Assembly (NCBI GenBank): GCA_010093605.1 | Contig: MU004189.1 | Coordinates: forward strand, 937,834-1,001,833 | Direction of reading: 5' to 3' | Source of the DNA: Lophium mytilinum | Taxonomy: Eukaryota; Ascomycota; Dothideomycetes; Mytilinidiales; Mytilinidiaceae | DNA length: 64,000 nucleotides | Part shown: piece by piece, positions 24,480 to 36,256 of the stretch | Numbering within the stretch: position 1 is the stretch's first letter | How the letters are laid out: each line of letters opens with the position of its first letter | Notes under the pieces: model-generated | Databases searched by the model: none | What the model was told of the DNA's origin: nothing | What the model saw: only the letters and a program-made list of their open reading frames with translations | Program-made: the position numbers and the translations under genes

Positions 24480-27194
24480 CTAAGCTGAGGGTGTATGCAC
24501 GGTGCAAACCCCACTCGCGTCCGCCGAAGAACGAAGAGCCAACATTGCCGCTTTAGATACATACCATGTTTTCAAGGCACGCACTTGATCTATCGTTCCC
24601 GAGGGCTCAGATCCAGCCGTGGCCCTTATCCAGCCAAAGAGGTCTTTCCGAATGATGTCTCCCGATAGCTTTAAGAGGTCCATTGAGAATACAAAGTCTG
24701 GTCGATTGTCTTGATAATTTCGGCTATTCCTGGGAACCTTCGATTTGCGCACCGTGCTGTATATTTCATCTTTGAACAGTGTCCAGATCAGCTTCGAGGC
24801 GACCGCGAAATCATCCACCTGATCCACCCGGCCATCCATGATATACAAGCAATAGTTTTGGCGCGATCCATCCGGGAAGTAGTCCAGATCCGGCGTATCT
24901 GCATACACCAAAATCTTGCTTAGATGTTTTTCACAGGAAGGGAGGCGATCACCGTCTTTCCAAGCCCGCCAAAGAGCTCTTCCTTCCGAGTCAAGGCCAG
25001 TCGAAGCTCGAAGGAATGGTTCCGAAGGTTCGCGATTCCCGATCCGATATTTTTCGTAGATAGTATGCACGGTGCCCTGCATTACAACTCCTGGACTCGC
25101 TTTGTCTTCATCCAGCTTGAAAGTCACTCTGGATAGTTCGAATTCGTGCAAAACACCGTCCCTGTCTAGAGCGCGAACATTTTGCGGCTTTGCAACCGCT
25201 ATCATGTATGTGCGTCGACTGAGCGAGGCAACGAAATCATGCCGGACGCTGCGTTGCCGAAGACGATCGAACACGAAAAGAAGATCCGATGTGCAGCATT
25301 CTGGTGGAGAGAATGGGGAACGCCTTATAATACCCCGGTATCCGGCTTGTTGGAGAAGCAATTCCCTTGCATCATCTGTCGCAGCCAAGTATGTCAACTC
25401 CCGAACCTGCTCCCAGACAGGGTTTATGTAGTAAGATATTCGGAACTGTACAAAAACTTTTGGCTTCTGGTTCATGCGGTTGAGCCTGAAACGAGTATGG
25501 CCAGTCCATTGGCTTTCGACAGCATCGAGTACATCTTCGCTCTCAAGAGCGACGCAGCGACGGCTAAGTAGCGATATGACCCCTCGTACGAATCGTGTAG
25601 CGGCGTTGGGATTTTCGAAGGTTTGCAGGATTGTTTCTAGATTATCTCGAGTTATGACCAGACCTCGAAGACGAGACTGAATCTGTCTGGCATCCTTCAC
25701 TACGCCGGTTTTCGTCCTAAAGCGATGGAGTAGATCGGAGGTATCTTCGCTCTCTGAGGCTGCGTCTGCTGCAACTGGAACACCGAGTAGCTCTTCTGGG
25801 TCGATATCCTGCCCTTCCATCCACGGCTGAATTTCTCCCTGAAGAGAATAGACATCCGGATCAATAGTCATGGTGTCGGTGTAATTCGCAGCGGTGTAAT
25901 TCGCAGCAGTGAGTGTTCTCAGTTGTCGCAAGATATTTGGTCGGAATGCGTCCCGAGCCCAGTCCACAATGAAGTCAACGATCAGAATCAACTGCAATGT
26001 GTCGTCGATACCGGTGATACTGCCGCCCCAAAGGTAATTAATCACCTATAAATTATTAGCATTAACATAACTTCTGATCGAATAAAGTTCATGCCTACGT
26101 ATTTTGGCCTTCCCTCTCTCTCTTGAATATGCCCTGCGTATACACGCCAGTCTTCGCCACGATTTGCCAGGAACCATACAAGAGGACCACCAGGAACATC
26201 CATTGTGTTACCAGGGTATCGCCAGAGCTCATATTGAAGCTGTAAAGCATGCTTGATTGGGAAAGAAGTTTGGGTTTCCATTTGCCCGAAATTCTTGGCT
26301 CCTTTTTCGCGTTTCGCTTCTGAAATGAGGAACGGGAAAAGCAATGGAGATCCTCCATTATCGGGGTTCATAGTGGTTTTGACGAAATCGTCCAATAGTC
26401 TTGGAGCCTGAAGCGGTGGATCGTCGTGAGCGTACGGCGATTGGAGGATCTGGTCAAAGTTCTTCGTCCGTTGCAAGCCATGAATTCTATCTGGCCTTTT
26501 CGTTGGACTAGGTGTGAATGAATCATGCGCGAGACAAGGCTCCTCGGTCCGGAAGGAGAACAGCTCACTTAGGCCTGAATCCAAGGCTGAACTATTGAAT
26601 CGATTAGCGGTTCGTTCCTTCGGGCTTCTAGAGAAAAATAAACTCACTATTCGTCTATGCGACCGGTCGCGTTGCATGCGCATGCTTGCCTCTTCTGTTG
26701 ACGGTCCCTTAACGAACTGGTCCGACTATTACTTGAATTCGGGTCTACCTCCATTTCAGACCTCCACAACCTGCCGCGACAAGTTTTGCTGGAAGTTCTT
26801 AGCACTACGTATTAGGTTGATCTGAAAATGAAACTAACCATGCAACCTCAATGTCGAATCTCTCGAAAAGCCTCTGCTCAATTTCGTATCTCCAACCAGA
26901 CTCGTTTCGATTTTCCCTTCGACATCTTGCAGCAAATTGCATGAGTCGCCAAGCCCTTCTCTTGTTTTCTAGTTCCCATGGTTTATCCGGGGTGTTGCCA
27001 TTCGGTACGAACCCATAGTTGGCATACGAAATGCGCCCGAGGCTTTGAATAACCGCGAATTTGTTTTTATGCGCAGTGGGTACATCATTCACTGTAATGG
27101 GATTGTATTTCACCGAATTGAACTCGATTCCTTGCCGTTTTGCTTCCCTCCTCAGGTCCCGATCTTCATCATCTTTGCTGTGTCGCATGACCAT
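24480..27194 (-). CDS. Fungal PD-(D/E)XK nuclease-like domain protein with Cys motif
   Basis: Minus-strand exons 27194-26839, 26788-26648, 26591-26099 and 26045-24480 total 2556 nt, or 851 aa; introns are 50, 56 and 53 nt. The central block SPLLFPFLISEAKREKGAKN carries an E-x-K pair with an Asp a few residues upstream (MNPDNGG), the signature of the PD-(D/E)XK nuclease fold in a family expanded in filamentous fungi. A little further on is the diagnostic NTMDVPGGPLVWFLANRG. Before it, a CKTCRGRLWRSE motif spans exons 1 and 2, with CACNA later, suggesting a small zinc site. The C-terminal 500 residues have no motif I know. The first Met at 27194 may not be the true start; an upstream exon is possible. 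A 15-base duplication near 25880-25910 gives the repeat AANYTAANYT. Function is unknown. Confidence 0.75.
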
Positions 27195-28382
27195 GGAGGA
27201 CTAGCAGTTGCTTTCCTACACAGCGTGTTTTAGTGCGGTGATCGGATGCCGTCTAGATGCACTTGAAAGTTGGTAAGAGAGCAATAGCTGAAGTCTCGCT
27301 TATGGGATAGAAATTTGGTCCGGAACATGGACTTGGATTCGCTGTAGGAGGATCTTTGTGAGAGGGAGCATGCACATGTATTAGAACCAGAGACAACAAG
27401 GGGGGGGGGGGCCGATATGAGCGTTGGACGGGCTGAGAAACGGGAAATGTTGCAGTACACGTCTCATGTGCAGAGGCGGCAGACCTACGCCGCAATCCTG
27501 CAGATATGCAAGCCAAAGGCGCCAAATGTACGCACCCCCTCTCCCAGTGCCAAATTCGAGAGAAGCAATTAGTTAGACAGGTTCGACAGTGACGACATAA
27601 AAACGTACGCGGACAGAAATAGAGGTAATTCAGGGTGGAAGCAGGCCCCCTCGAACGAGATATACACACTCACCCTAGGCTTGTGCATACTTCCATAGCG
27701 CTGCTTGAGACCCTCTAGCATCTTATCGCAAGGCGCAATAGGATATTTTGGACAAGGCATCTGTGTTCGCTTGGTTCGTTAGGGAGGGGAGGTCTACTCA
27801 CCTCACAGGGGGCAGGCCTGGGGGTCATGGAAGGATCAGCGTAGCCACTGCACTAAGATGAAACGCCTCGCTCTCTCAAAGATAATGCGCCCCGGCAGGG
27901 CTAGATACTGTACAGCTTCTTGCCGCATGTCGCGGTTAACGTATCTCGTAAATGCTGCGTAACAAAAGGCTTTCTGACCGTGCAAAGGCTATTCCGGACA
28001 ATAGAACTAATTATCCCTCAGCAGCTTCCAGTACCGTGATATACCTTTACAGCCACCCGTACGCCTACCGCGACAAGCGGCAAGGAGCTGTAGTTAGCCA
28101 GCGCGCAAACCGTGATGAGATGTCTTCCGAGCTAATACCGACTGAGTTAAGCGCTACATAGAATAACGGTGTCGGGCCCCTTCTTATCTAGCCGCTTATT
28201 CTACTCAGCAGCTTCTATATAATTCCTCCTTCCGCCGCTCAACAATGTCGACCGTATGGTACTTGTGACCATGACCCGTGTAGAAGAGTTCCAAGGTGAC
28301 GACAAGCCACCAGTCCACTACGCTATCATCTACCCACTCTATAATTTATCTTCCGCCTACCATCGCCCATCGAGGGATCTTC
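27195..28382. other. Intergenic region 27.2-28.4 kb
   Basis: No gene can be supported. A run of about 12 G residues lies at about 27401-27412. Fragments around 27850-28250 look degenerate but match no element I recognise. A missing 5' exon of the gene ending at 27194 could lie in the left part. Confidence 0.4.
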
Positions 28383-29482
28383 TTAGGCCCTCTGCCAGTC
28401 CAGCTCCAACGCCGACACATCCCACACCTCAACCAAATGCTTTCCCCTCCCACCATTCACCGCAACAGCGATGAGGTCTCCCCTACCCACAAAATGATAC
28501 ACCGCACCCGCAGGCACCCTCAACTCAACACAAGCCCCCCCGTCTCGCCAATCCCGCGCCCGGAGCAACCCATTCATCGCTCCAAAGACCGCGTACCCGT
28601 CTTTCCACACAAAACCCTGCACGGCATTATTTCCCTCCGCGCTCTCGTACGCTCGCATCGTGTCAACAAGAGCACCGGTCGCCCAATCCCACGTCCTAAT
28701 CGTGCCGTCCGCAGAAGAGACGAGATGAGATGGTTTCCGGAATGGTTGAAGAACTGCGTGGCTAATTTCGTATGGCCGACGCAGGTGGCAATGCAGCGTC
28801 CCGAATTGACATCCCAGATCTTTGTCTCGCCCGCTTGCCCGCCGGTGGCGAGGAGTGAGCCGTCTGCGTTGAAGCCGAGTAGGCCCACGTAGCCGCTATG
28901 CGCTCCAGTACGTGTGTGCACTGGGGGTTGTTGAGGTCCCAGATCCGCACGGTGCCGTCCGAGCTGCTGGATGCAAGCAGGTTGCTGCTATGGGCTTTGA
29001 GGGACCTAATGCTTGCGTTGTGTCCACTGAGGGTGTGGAGGCGTGTGCAGGACGGCATATCCCATACACCGAGTTCGCCGTTGCGTGAGCCACTGATGAC
29101 GGTTGTTGAGTTGAGGAACAAGATAGCGGATGGTTTATCCGTGTGACCAACGAGAGTAAGCTGCTCTGCGCTACTCGTCGCTCAGTATGTCTTCGAAAAG
29201 CATTATGAATGCCGCACTCACCCCGCCTTTTAAGTCCCAGAGTCGAATGTGGCGGTTCTCGTATCCCGTCGCGAAAGTGTCTCCCCAGCAGTCAGAATAC
29301 CAACAGCGACCCACTTGTAGTGTTCTTCGATGCTCGCAAATCTCAACGTCTGCATGCTGGCAGCGAAGATCGAGCATAGTAAACTCGCCTGGTACGGTGC
29401 CTACTATAAGGTAATTTTTGGATATTCGGAGCTTGATGACAGCAGAGAGGCCGGGAATCTGAAATTTCGTTCGAGAAAGCAT
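28383..29482 (-). pseudogene. WD40-repeat protein gene with two apparent frameshifts
   Basis: Minus strand, ATG at 29482, one intron at 29221-29161 (GTGAGT donor). The translation shows successive WD40 blades ending in HIRLWDLKGG, ELGVWDM, TVRIWDL, TKIWDVNSG, TIRTWDWATG and VEVWDVSA, with GH dipeptides (LVGHTDK, LSGHNAS, CVGHTKL). The reading frame shifts near 28900-28908 and again near 28711-28725. Each is best explained by one missing base, since coding similarity resumes immediately in the next frame. Neither site is a long homopolymer or has intron signals. So the gene is either a young pseudogene or the assembly has two base errors. No F-box or other N-terminal domain is found upstream, where a stop precedes the ATG. 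In intact relatives such propellers are protein-binding scaffolds. Confidence 0.7.
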
Positions 29483-32400
29483 TTTCTAAGGATTTTTCAA
29501 TTCGCGTTCGCAGCTTGAAAGGGAAGCCGATAATTTAAAGAGCAAGAAGCGGACGCCGTTCAAATGAGCGAAACCAAAGGTGCGTGTAGTTGAACGGCTG
29601 TGCCGCCCCCTTCGTCAAGGTTTCGGTCAGCTGGCCACATGCACAATGCCTACTCGGTCTAGGTATGTTCTGTAAGTAAGTCTCGTGGGCATCACCACCC
29701 ATTTCCTCCTTTACTTACCATACTTTGCCTGTAATAGGGCCATAGCAGACCCTACAGTCCCTACCTTCGTCCTGTAGTTCATCCCAAACTCTGCGACCTC
29801 GCCTTGATCGCGGTGCGGCGGTCCGCGGACTAAGCATCGGGATATCACCAACCTTACCAACTGTTTGCATGTCTCGTCGATCAAACACCAACAATGCTTG
29901 GCGCATATAGCCGCCGCCGAGCGGTGCCCAGATCTCGCCACGATTCGGTAGCCCCCAGCCAGCCTTGCGCATCAGCGCCCCGCCCTCCGAGTTTCCACGA
30001 ATCCATCCGCCACTCCTTCTGGCCACAAACTGCGCCCTTGGCAATACCGTCTCCAGCTGCAAGTCTCCCCCAATAGCCTCGAAACGCTCTCGTTTCGAAC
30101 ACCCAAGCCGTACACATACAACACCGCTACACAGGCCAAGCCGCCTGCCGTTTCTGTATGAATCGCTTTGTCTTCCATTCGGGGCAGCAGCGATGTTTCG
30201 ATTCGACGACGACTTAGCCGGGTCCGAAAGTCTGGTTGAATCCTCACAAACCTGGATGCGATGCCAAAAGTATTACAATCGTGTGCCTGTTCCTAGACGA
30301 TAGTTGGATGCCGCTGTCAAGGTCCAAGCCGAACGGATTTGCACGTCGCACTAACGCTGAATCTCTATATCAAAACTATGTGCAGGCGAATCGAGCTATA
30401 CTAGACACCAACGATCCGCAGATAGTGGTGTGATCGGGACGGTGATGGAGGTCAGAAGACGCTCTGCTCCGCTCATGCCGACGGGTCGCAGGTGCGCTGT
30501 GGTAGGCATGGGGATCGAGTATTACGAGACGTTCGCTGACAAGTTGAGAGGGAAAGAGAGTGATAGATAGGGGAACTGCTTATGCCAGAAGATGTTTGAG
30601 TATGCAATGAGTCCATGGTAGGTTGACAGATTACGTGGAGTTGGAGATTTACGTGTAATGTGAACCAAGAAGACGATTACATATCCTACTTAGTCGGTGA
30701 ATTGTTGACTGAAACGCAACTCTTAAGATGGAGCTGACCTTACAACTTGCCGTCATGGTTTGCTCTTCGTTCTTTTGTAGCATACACTAAGCCGTCCAAC
30801 GGCTTCCCAGATAAAAGCATATCAAAGCTCCTGAGAGACGTCTGGACCGAAGGATGTAGGTAGCTTCCGTCTCAGGACCAAGGGAAACTATAAAGGTAAA
30901 ATTGCCGATCCTCGGAACCTCGTTATCGCCACCCCCGATCTTCTGAAGAGCTAGTGCACACACGATGCGGTAGGTGTCTGAGTACTGGATACTCGGTCCT
31001 GGTACTGCATTAACAGTCCTTCGAAGTCGGCATGATGGGTGAGACCGGATTTTCAAGTAGTTTCAAGAGAACGGGGAGAAAAACGAGATTTGCAATTGGA
31101 GGAAAGCGGGGTGGGTGGAACTTAAATTGCGCCATTTAAAATTCTCCTACCTTCAGAGTACCACGAAGACGTTCCGGACTGTACGCAGACAACGCTTGCA
31201 CGGTGAGACGTTCGTCGGATAGACCAGAAAAGTTAGTAAAAGAGCAGAAAGCTCGGTAAATACGCACTAGTAACGCCAATTTCATATTGATGAACAGGAA
31301 TCACGTATACATATTCGAAGGACAGTCGAGAGCGTGGAACGTGGTACCTAAGGATCAGCGGGTTGCAGTCCTACATTACCTATTGTTGGAAGCACCTGAA
31401 GTCGATGACCATTGGCACTGATATTAACAGTACGTCAAGTCTGTTGTGCCGCTGATCCACGTCTGTAACTTCAACGGGTCGACACTGGCCATTTTCTCGG
31501 CTTTGGAATGATCAAGAGCTCCATCTAGCCTATTGATGAGGTGCGCATGAAAGGAATGCCCAAAGCGACTGAAGATAGACACAGGCCAAAACAAGGTGAG
31601 CCGCTATCGACTTTCTTTTTCGAGACACAAGTGCAGCGATGCGATGTCGCTACGGCAGATCCTCGTATACAATGCACGCCATCGAGCGACACATGAATGG
31701 CGCTGCTCGGGCGGAGAAGACAGCATCGAGATTCGCTGTGTTGTTTTCAGAAGGACGGATGGGACGAGGTGTTGAGTTCGCTTGGAGGCAGGATCTCCAG
31801 GGTGCAGATGCATGGGGGACGGCCCCCACTTTAAAGTGACATGGACTTTGCAAAAGGCGATGGTTGAGGAATGCGGCTGAAAATTTCTCCTGCTTTGTTC
31901 CTGGATGCGGAAGGGTTCTTTGAAAAGGTTGGAGAGGCGGGAGACGAGTGCCTGAAGTTACACCGCATCGACGAGCCTCTAGGCTGCTCCTGGGAAGCCG
32001 TAGTCTAGTGGGTAAGGCGTGCCCCAAGGTAACGAGAACTGCGAAGGCCTCGCACGTGAAAGTATCCATCCCAACGGAAGTATGGCGTGAACAACGCAGA
32101 TGCATGAAGACGACAGCTTTGCATGAAGCGTGCAGCTGGCCTCTCAACGCCGGCCGAGCGCGCCGCCGTGTGTAACATTGCCATCCCTCGGCATGCCGGG
32201 CCCGCAGGCCTACGGTCTCGTTGCACTCTGCGGCGAGCGATGTCGCCGGACGCGTCTCCATGAGGCATCTCGAGATATTTTGATCCGTCTAGGCACTCGG
32301 CGAACGTCGTAGCGAGCCGTCGCCCCACTCGGCGCCATGAATCGGTGATGATGCCCGCAGGTCTGGGTCGGTAGGCGCCAGAGGAACCAGGGCACAAGCA

Positions 32401-33437
32401 AGATCGCCTTTCACATGGCAATCGCGACAATCTCTCCGACCTCACCACCATTGGCGCCTCGTCGTCCACGGTGACGAAGCTGCCACAGAACCGCTGGACG
32501 ACGCCTGTCCGAGTCGATTGGCGTGGAGCCCTGCAGACGGAAGCATGACTGCGTGCTGCAGCCTGCACCCCTCATTTCAGCGACCCCAGACAAAGCACAT
32601 GGTTCTGCTTAGGGTTTGTGTGCTGTGCTGGAAGACGCGAGAAGGCGTGGGGATGAGGCGGATGGCATGCTATCAGTTGGCTAGCAAGCGGATAATAAAA
32701 TAGCAGCGTGGGCGTACGTAAAGGCCCCCTTTCTAACGGCAGCACCAAGCTTGAGGGTGGATGGAGGGGCGGTTCGATTGGGCGCAGGCAGTCGGTGAGG
32801 CGCGCCGGGACGGGGAGGCTGCACCTTGAACGCGGATTGGCGGTGCTGGGGCAAGCTTGAGGGAGGGTGTCGTATGAAGCCTGCAAGCGTCGCAGTGGCC
32901 AGAGTCTGTTGCGGGCGCCAGCATGGTCCATGGTCTGTTTGTGGTGTTGTTGCAGTGAAGCCTTATCGTTCTGACGTTGCGGGCCCGAGCTTCCTTGATA
33001 CTTTCACATGCCAGGATGCAAGGGAAGCACAAAGTTGGCACCCCAAGCACACCCAAATCGTAAGACCACGCCCGCCCAACACCCATATTCCCATATCCTG
33101 CCCTCGCGCCTCCCACTACTATTCCCACCATCGCACCCACCACACTTTTCTGACTTCCACACTCCCCGAACACGTTGCGCGAAAGCATTCATCAGGTTTG
33201 TTGCGCCCCCGCCGGTTGATTGCGGCCCACTGACGCCGCTTTCAGACACACAGCTCCAAATCTTCGCCCACACCGCGACCGACAGTCCGCCTTCTATTTA
33301 AAACGTACGTCGCGCCTGCAGGGACTTTCCGAGTCTTTCCAATCTTCCCCCCTCAGCATTCAGACTTATAAACGCCGTTCTAACCTTATCGCCATCACCA
33401 GACACTCTTCATGCCCCACGCTGAAGAATCCTCCACC
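29483..33437. other. Gene-poor region 29.5-33.4 kb
   Basis: Almost 4 kb without a supportable gene. Frames of 90-200 codons occur at 29.7-30.3 kb and 31.6-32.6 kb, but overlapping frames on both strands are equally open, which points to base composition rather than coding. The right end (33050-33420) is strongly C/T-rich and is probably the promoter and leader of the CAP20-like gene, with a TATTTAAA-type box near 33294-33302. Confidence 0.5.
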
Positions 33438-34120
33438 ATGTCGACCACATTGACCAACGGCGAGAAGTCGCACTCCAAAGTCCTCTCTGTAAGTTCATAC
33501 ACTTCTGCTTTCATCCCGTACACCATCAGCCAGCATGGTTGGCGCCGACTCCAGCCTCACCCGTCCCGCCACCCCTCACCACACCACCACCCAAGCCCTC
33601 GGACTCCTGCTGACACCATCCTTCGCAGCACATCACCTCCTACCCGGTCGTGTCCGACTCCATCTCCACATATAAGTCGAACCCATACGGCAAGAAGTCC
33701 ATCGACCTCGCCAACACCGCCTACTCCAAGTTCGGCTCGCCCCTCCTACCATACCTCCAGACCCCCTACAGCTACGTCGCCCCATACGTCGAGAAGGCCG
33801 ATTCGTTCGCCGACAGCACTCTGTCCACCGTCGACTCCAAGTTCCCCATCGTCAAGGAAGACACCCAGAAGGTTAAGGGCACCATCGTCGACTTTGCCTT
33901 CTTCCCACTACGTCTCGCCGGCTCAGGCAAGAACTACGTCTTCGGCACCTTCAACGACGAGTACAAGAAGACCGGTGGCGACGATGGCATCTTCAAGCTG
34001 GCCAAGGCCACCATCTCGACCGAACTGAAGGTTGGCCACGACACACTGAACTATATCATCTCATACTGGAACAAGGGCAAGGAGGCTGCCACAGAGAAGA
34101 AGAACCAGGTTGCGGAATAG
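33438..34120 (+). CDS. cap20: CAP20/perilipin-like lipid-droplet protein
   Basis: Exons 33438-33488 and 33629-34120 (140-nt intron) encode 180 aa. The sequence matches the CAP20 family of filamentous fungi: NGEKSHSKVLS, HITSYPVVSDSISTYKSNPYGKKS, YVAPYVEKADSFAD, STVDSKFPIVKED and FFPLRLAGSG. CAP20-type perilipins coat lipid droplets and control their turnover. In Colletotrichum CAP20 is needed for normal appressorium function. No membrane segment or signal peptide is present, as expected for a droplet-surface protein. An in-frame ATG at 33411 would add nine residues; I prefer 33438 because it aligns with the family start. The long CT-rich leader suggests strong expression. An alternate frame of about 205 codons over the same stretch is a shadow. 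Confidence 0.88.
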
Positions 34121-36256
34121 TTTAGAACGAGATGTTGCTTTTGCTGTATTCGGGTAATGGATGGTTATGGGGTAGTATTGCGCTCATTGCATCTGTCACA
34201 TCGATCCTTGGATGAATTCTCTATTCCCCGCTTCGACGTTTACTCATCTCCATTCCTTTTTCTTGCGCGGGTACTGGATTGATGTTATACCTCTACTTTG
34301 CCGTTTCATCTTTATTCTAGCGCGGGTTGTACACGACTCTTAGGGAAATAGACTGGTTTTATTCTGCTCCCATCCCACATGCCTCTGCAAACGCGACGTA
34401 ATACGGCCAGGCACCTCCAAATGAGCACAAATACTTTCTGGCCTGAAAAGACATCCGGCGCAAATCCGTACCAATGTCTCGGCGCTGAAATCAGCTCTCA
34501 ATTATCGAGTTGAGCACCACACGGTGATGGCTATTCGTACACAGAAGTCAGTGCGAGGTCTAGACCATAAGCTAACCTCCAATCACAGTACAGGCTACTC
34601 GATCGCATGTCGAGATTGAAAGACCCGCTGCTCTAGGTGACTTCATCTCCGCGTCCATGTGTTTCAACTCAAGTCCCAAGTAATCTACCAATCACTGACT
34701 AGTTTTGGCATGTGATCACATCTTAGACCACCCGCAATCTATCTAGTACACCTCTACTCTATGCCCTGCTGGCCTGCGCAGTTTCATCGGCGACGGCTCA
34801 CCGACCTCGAGTTGTACGATTCGATGCCTCGGGAGAGGTTCAAGTTAACCTAAACACATCGCTCACGGGGCATTTACGACGTAGGTTAAGGATGGTTTTA
34901 GTGGTATGAGCGCCTGCCCCGCCCACGGATTGTTTATTCCTACTCAGCCCTGATTTCATTATGTTACATACATCATTATCTAGCCAAAACATGTGTTAAA
35001 TTATCTCCCGGTGCTAAAATGAGCGCGAAAAACTTACGCGGTCTACCCGCGATGCATTCTTCATAACTGTACACCTTTGCGAGGGCATTCTGGCAAGGCT
35101 GCAACTGTTGAAACCCACTGCCCTTGTATGATTTCCGCTTGTATATGATCGGGCCTAAACAGGCAACTTTAGCCTCTATAGACTTTCTCAAAATCATGAA
35201 AGCATTCAGAATATACTCCTCTTTCGCTGCATACTCTTTCTAAGCAGGCCTCTCTCTACATCCTTATATCCATACTCCGTGCTTCTCTATATGGCATTGA
35301 TTCACAACGTCTCTTTGACTTCCCACAAACGCTGAAACACAAAGACTCAAGAATTTAGCCACAACAGCAAAGATTTCTTTCACAAAGTTGGAAGCGTCTG
35401 CAGCTCAGTCGGAACTCTGATTGGGAGCGGTACTTCATTCATTGACAGTACTAATGTTATAGCGATGTCTGGGGTATGATCAGATATCGAGGATCTAGTG
35501 GTAAAGTAACCCCCCCATCAGGCTCCCCCCTTCATTCATTTCTTTATGGCCGATGTTTCTCACGCCGTCTACCTACCTCCCCACGCTTCGTTTCCCGTTG
35601 CGCTCCTACCTCAAGTCTCCCTCATCTGTGAGACTCTAGGGACGGTTTGGTAATAAGGATACTGTGTGTGGTCGTGCTGGAGGGTTGTCAGGGGATGATG
35701 GGAGTGAGTGTTTGAGAGTCTAGGAGAGAGATGGAAGGCGAATGGGGTAGGAGATCAGCTTAAACTTGGATGGGGTTTGATTGACATAAGACTGGAGTGG
35801 TGCGTTTGAGAAAAGTGGTTATCTATAGCTCGGTTGTCGTTATGAGTAGGCAAGGAATGAAAGGGTTGGCGCAAGCGCCTCAACGTGAAGGATTCGAGAA
35901 CAGGGCAGTGAAGAATGGCAGGTCTGCAGTCAAAGAAAACGGTGAGGGCGAAAGCTTATATGCTAGCTTTCAAGCAATCGAAAGCATAGAGCGCACATCT
36001 AAATCATCAAATGAAGAAGAGGATGAACCGCCGAAACATGAGCTTATCAGAGCACAGCACCCGGGCAATCCAAAAGGCAGCATACGAACAGTTAGACGCT
36101 CTCATCGAATTTCATGCAATGACGCCATGTTGTTTAACTGGCAAGATGAGCTAAAGGTGTGGCGAGTTGCCGTTAGGACAGCCTATCAATCCCACTCCCA
36201 TTTCCCAGAGTTCCCGCCATTTCGCTGCCAGTCATCCGTGACACAAAGAGACACAC
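34121..36256. other. Gene-poor region 34.1-36.3 kb
   Basis: Convergent 3' flanks of the CAP20-like gene and RPL27 plus spacer. A 186-codon frame at 35797-36357 starts with GTG, has no family motif, and overlaps the last exon of RPL27 antisense, so I do not call it. I saw no RNA gene. Confidence 0.5.

Noticed and set aside
27401-27412. Run of about 12 G residues as a functional element
   Set aside because: A simple homopolymer in a spacer, prone to sequencing error; no further structure.
27850-28250. Old retroelement LTR-like sequence
   Set aside because: Only vague resemblance; no paired copy, primer-binding site or coding remnant could be found.
29711-30247. Possible heterokaryon-incompatibility (HET) or other gene on the minus strand
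   Set aside because: I looked for the HET C-terminal motifs and for splice junctions joining the three frames and found none.
32005-32568. 187-codon minus-strand frame in GC-rich spacer
   Set aside because: Arg/Ala/Ser-rich composition typical of random GC-rich sequence, with overlapping frames and no splice partners.
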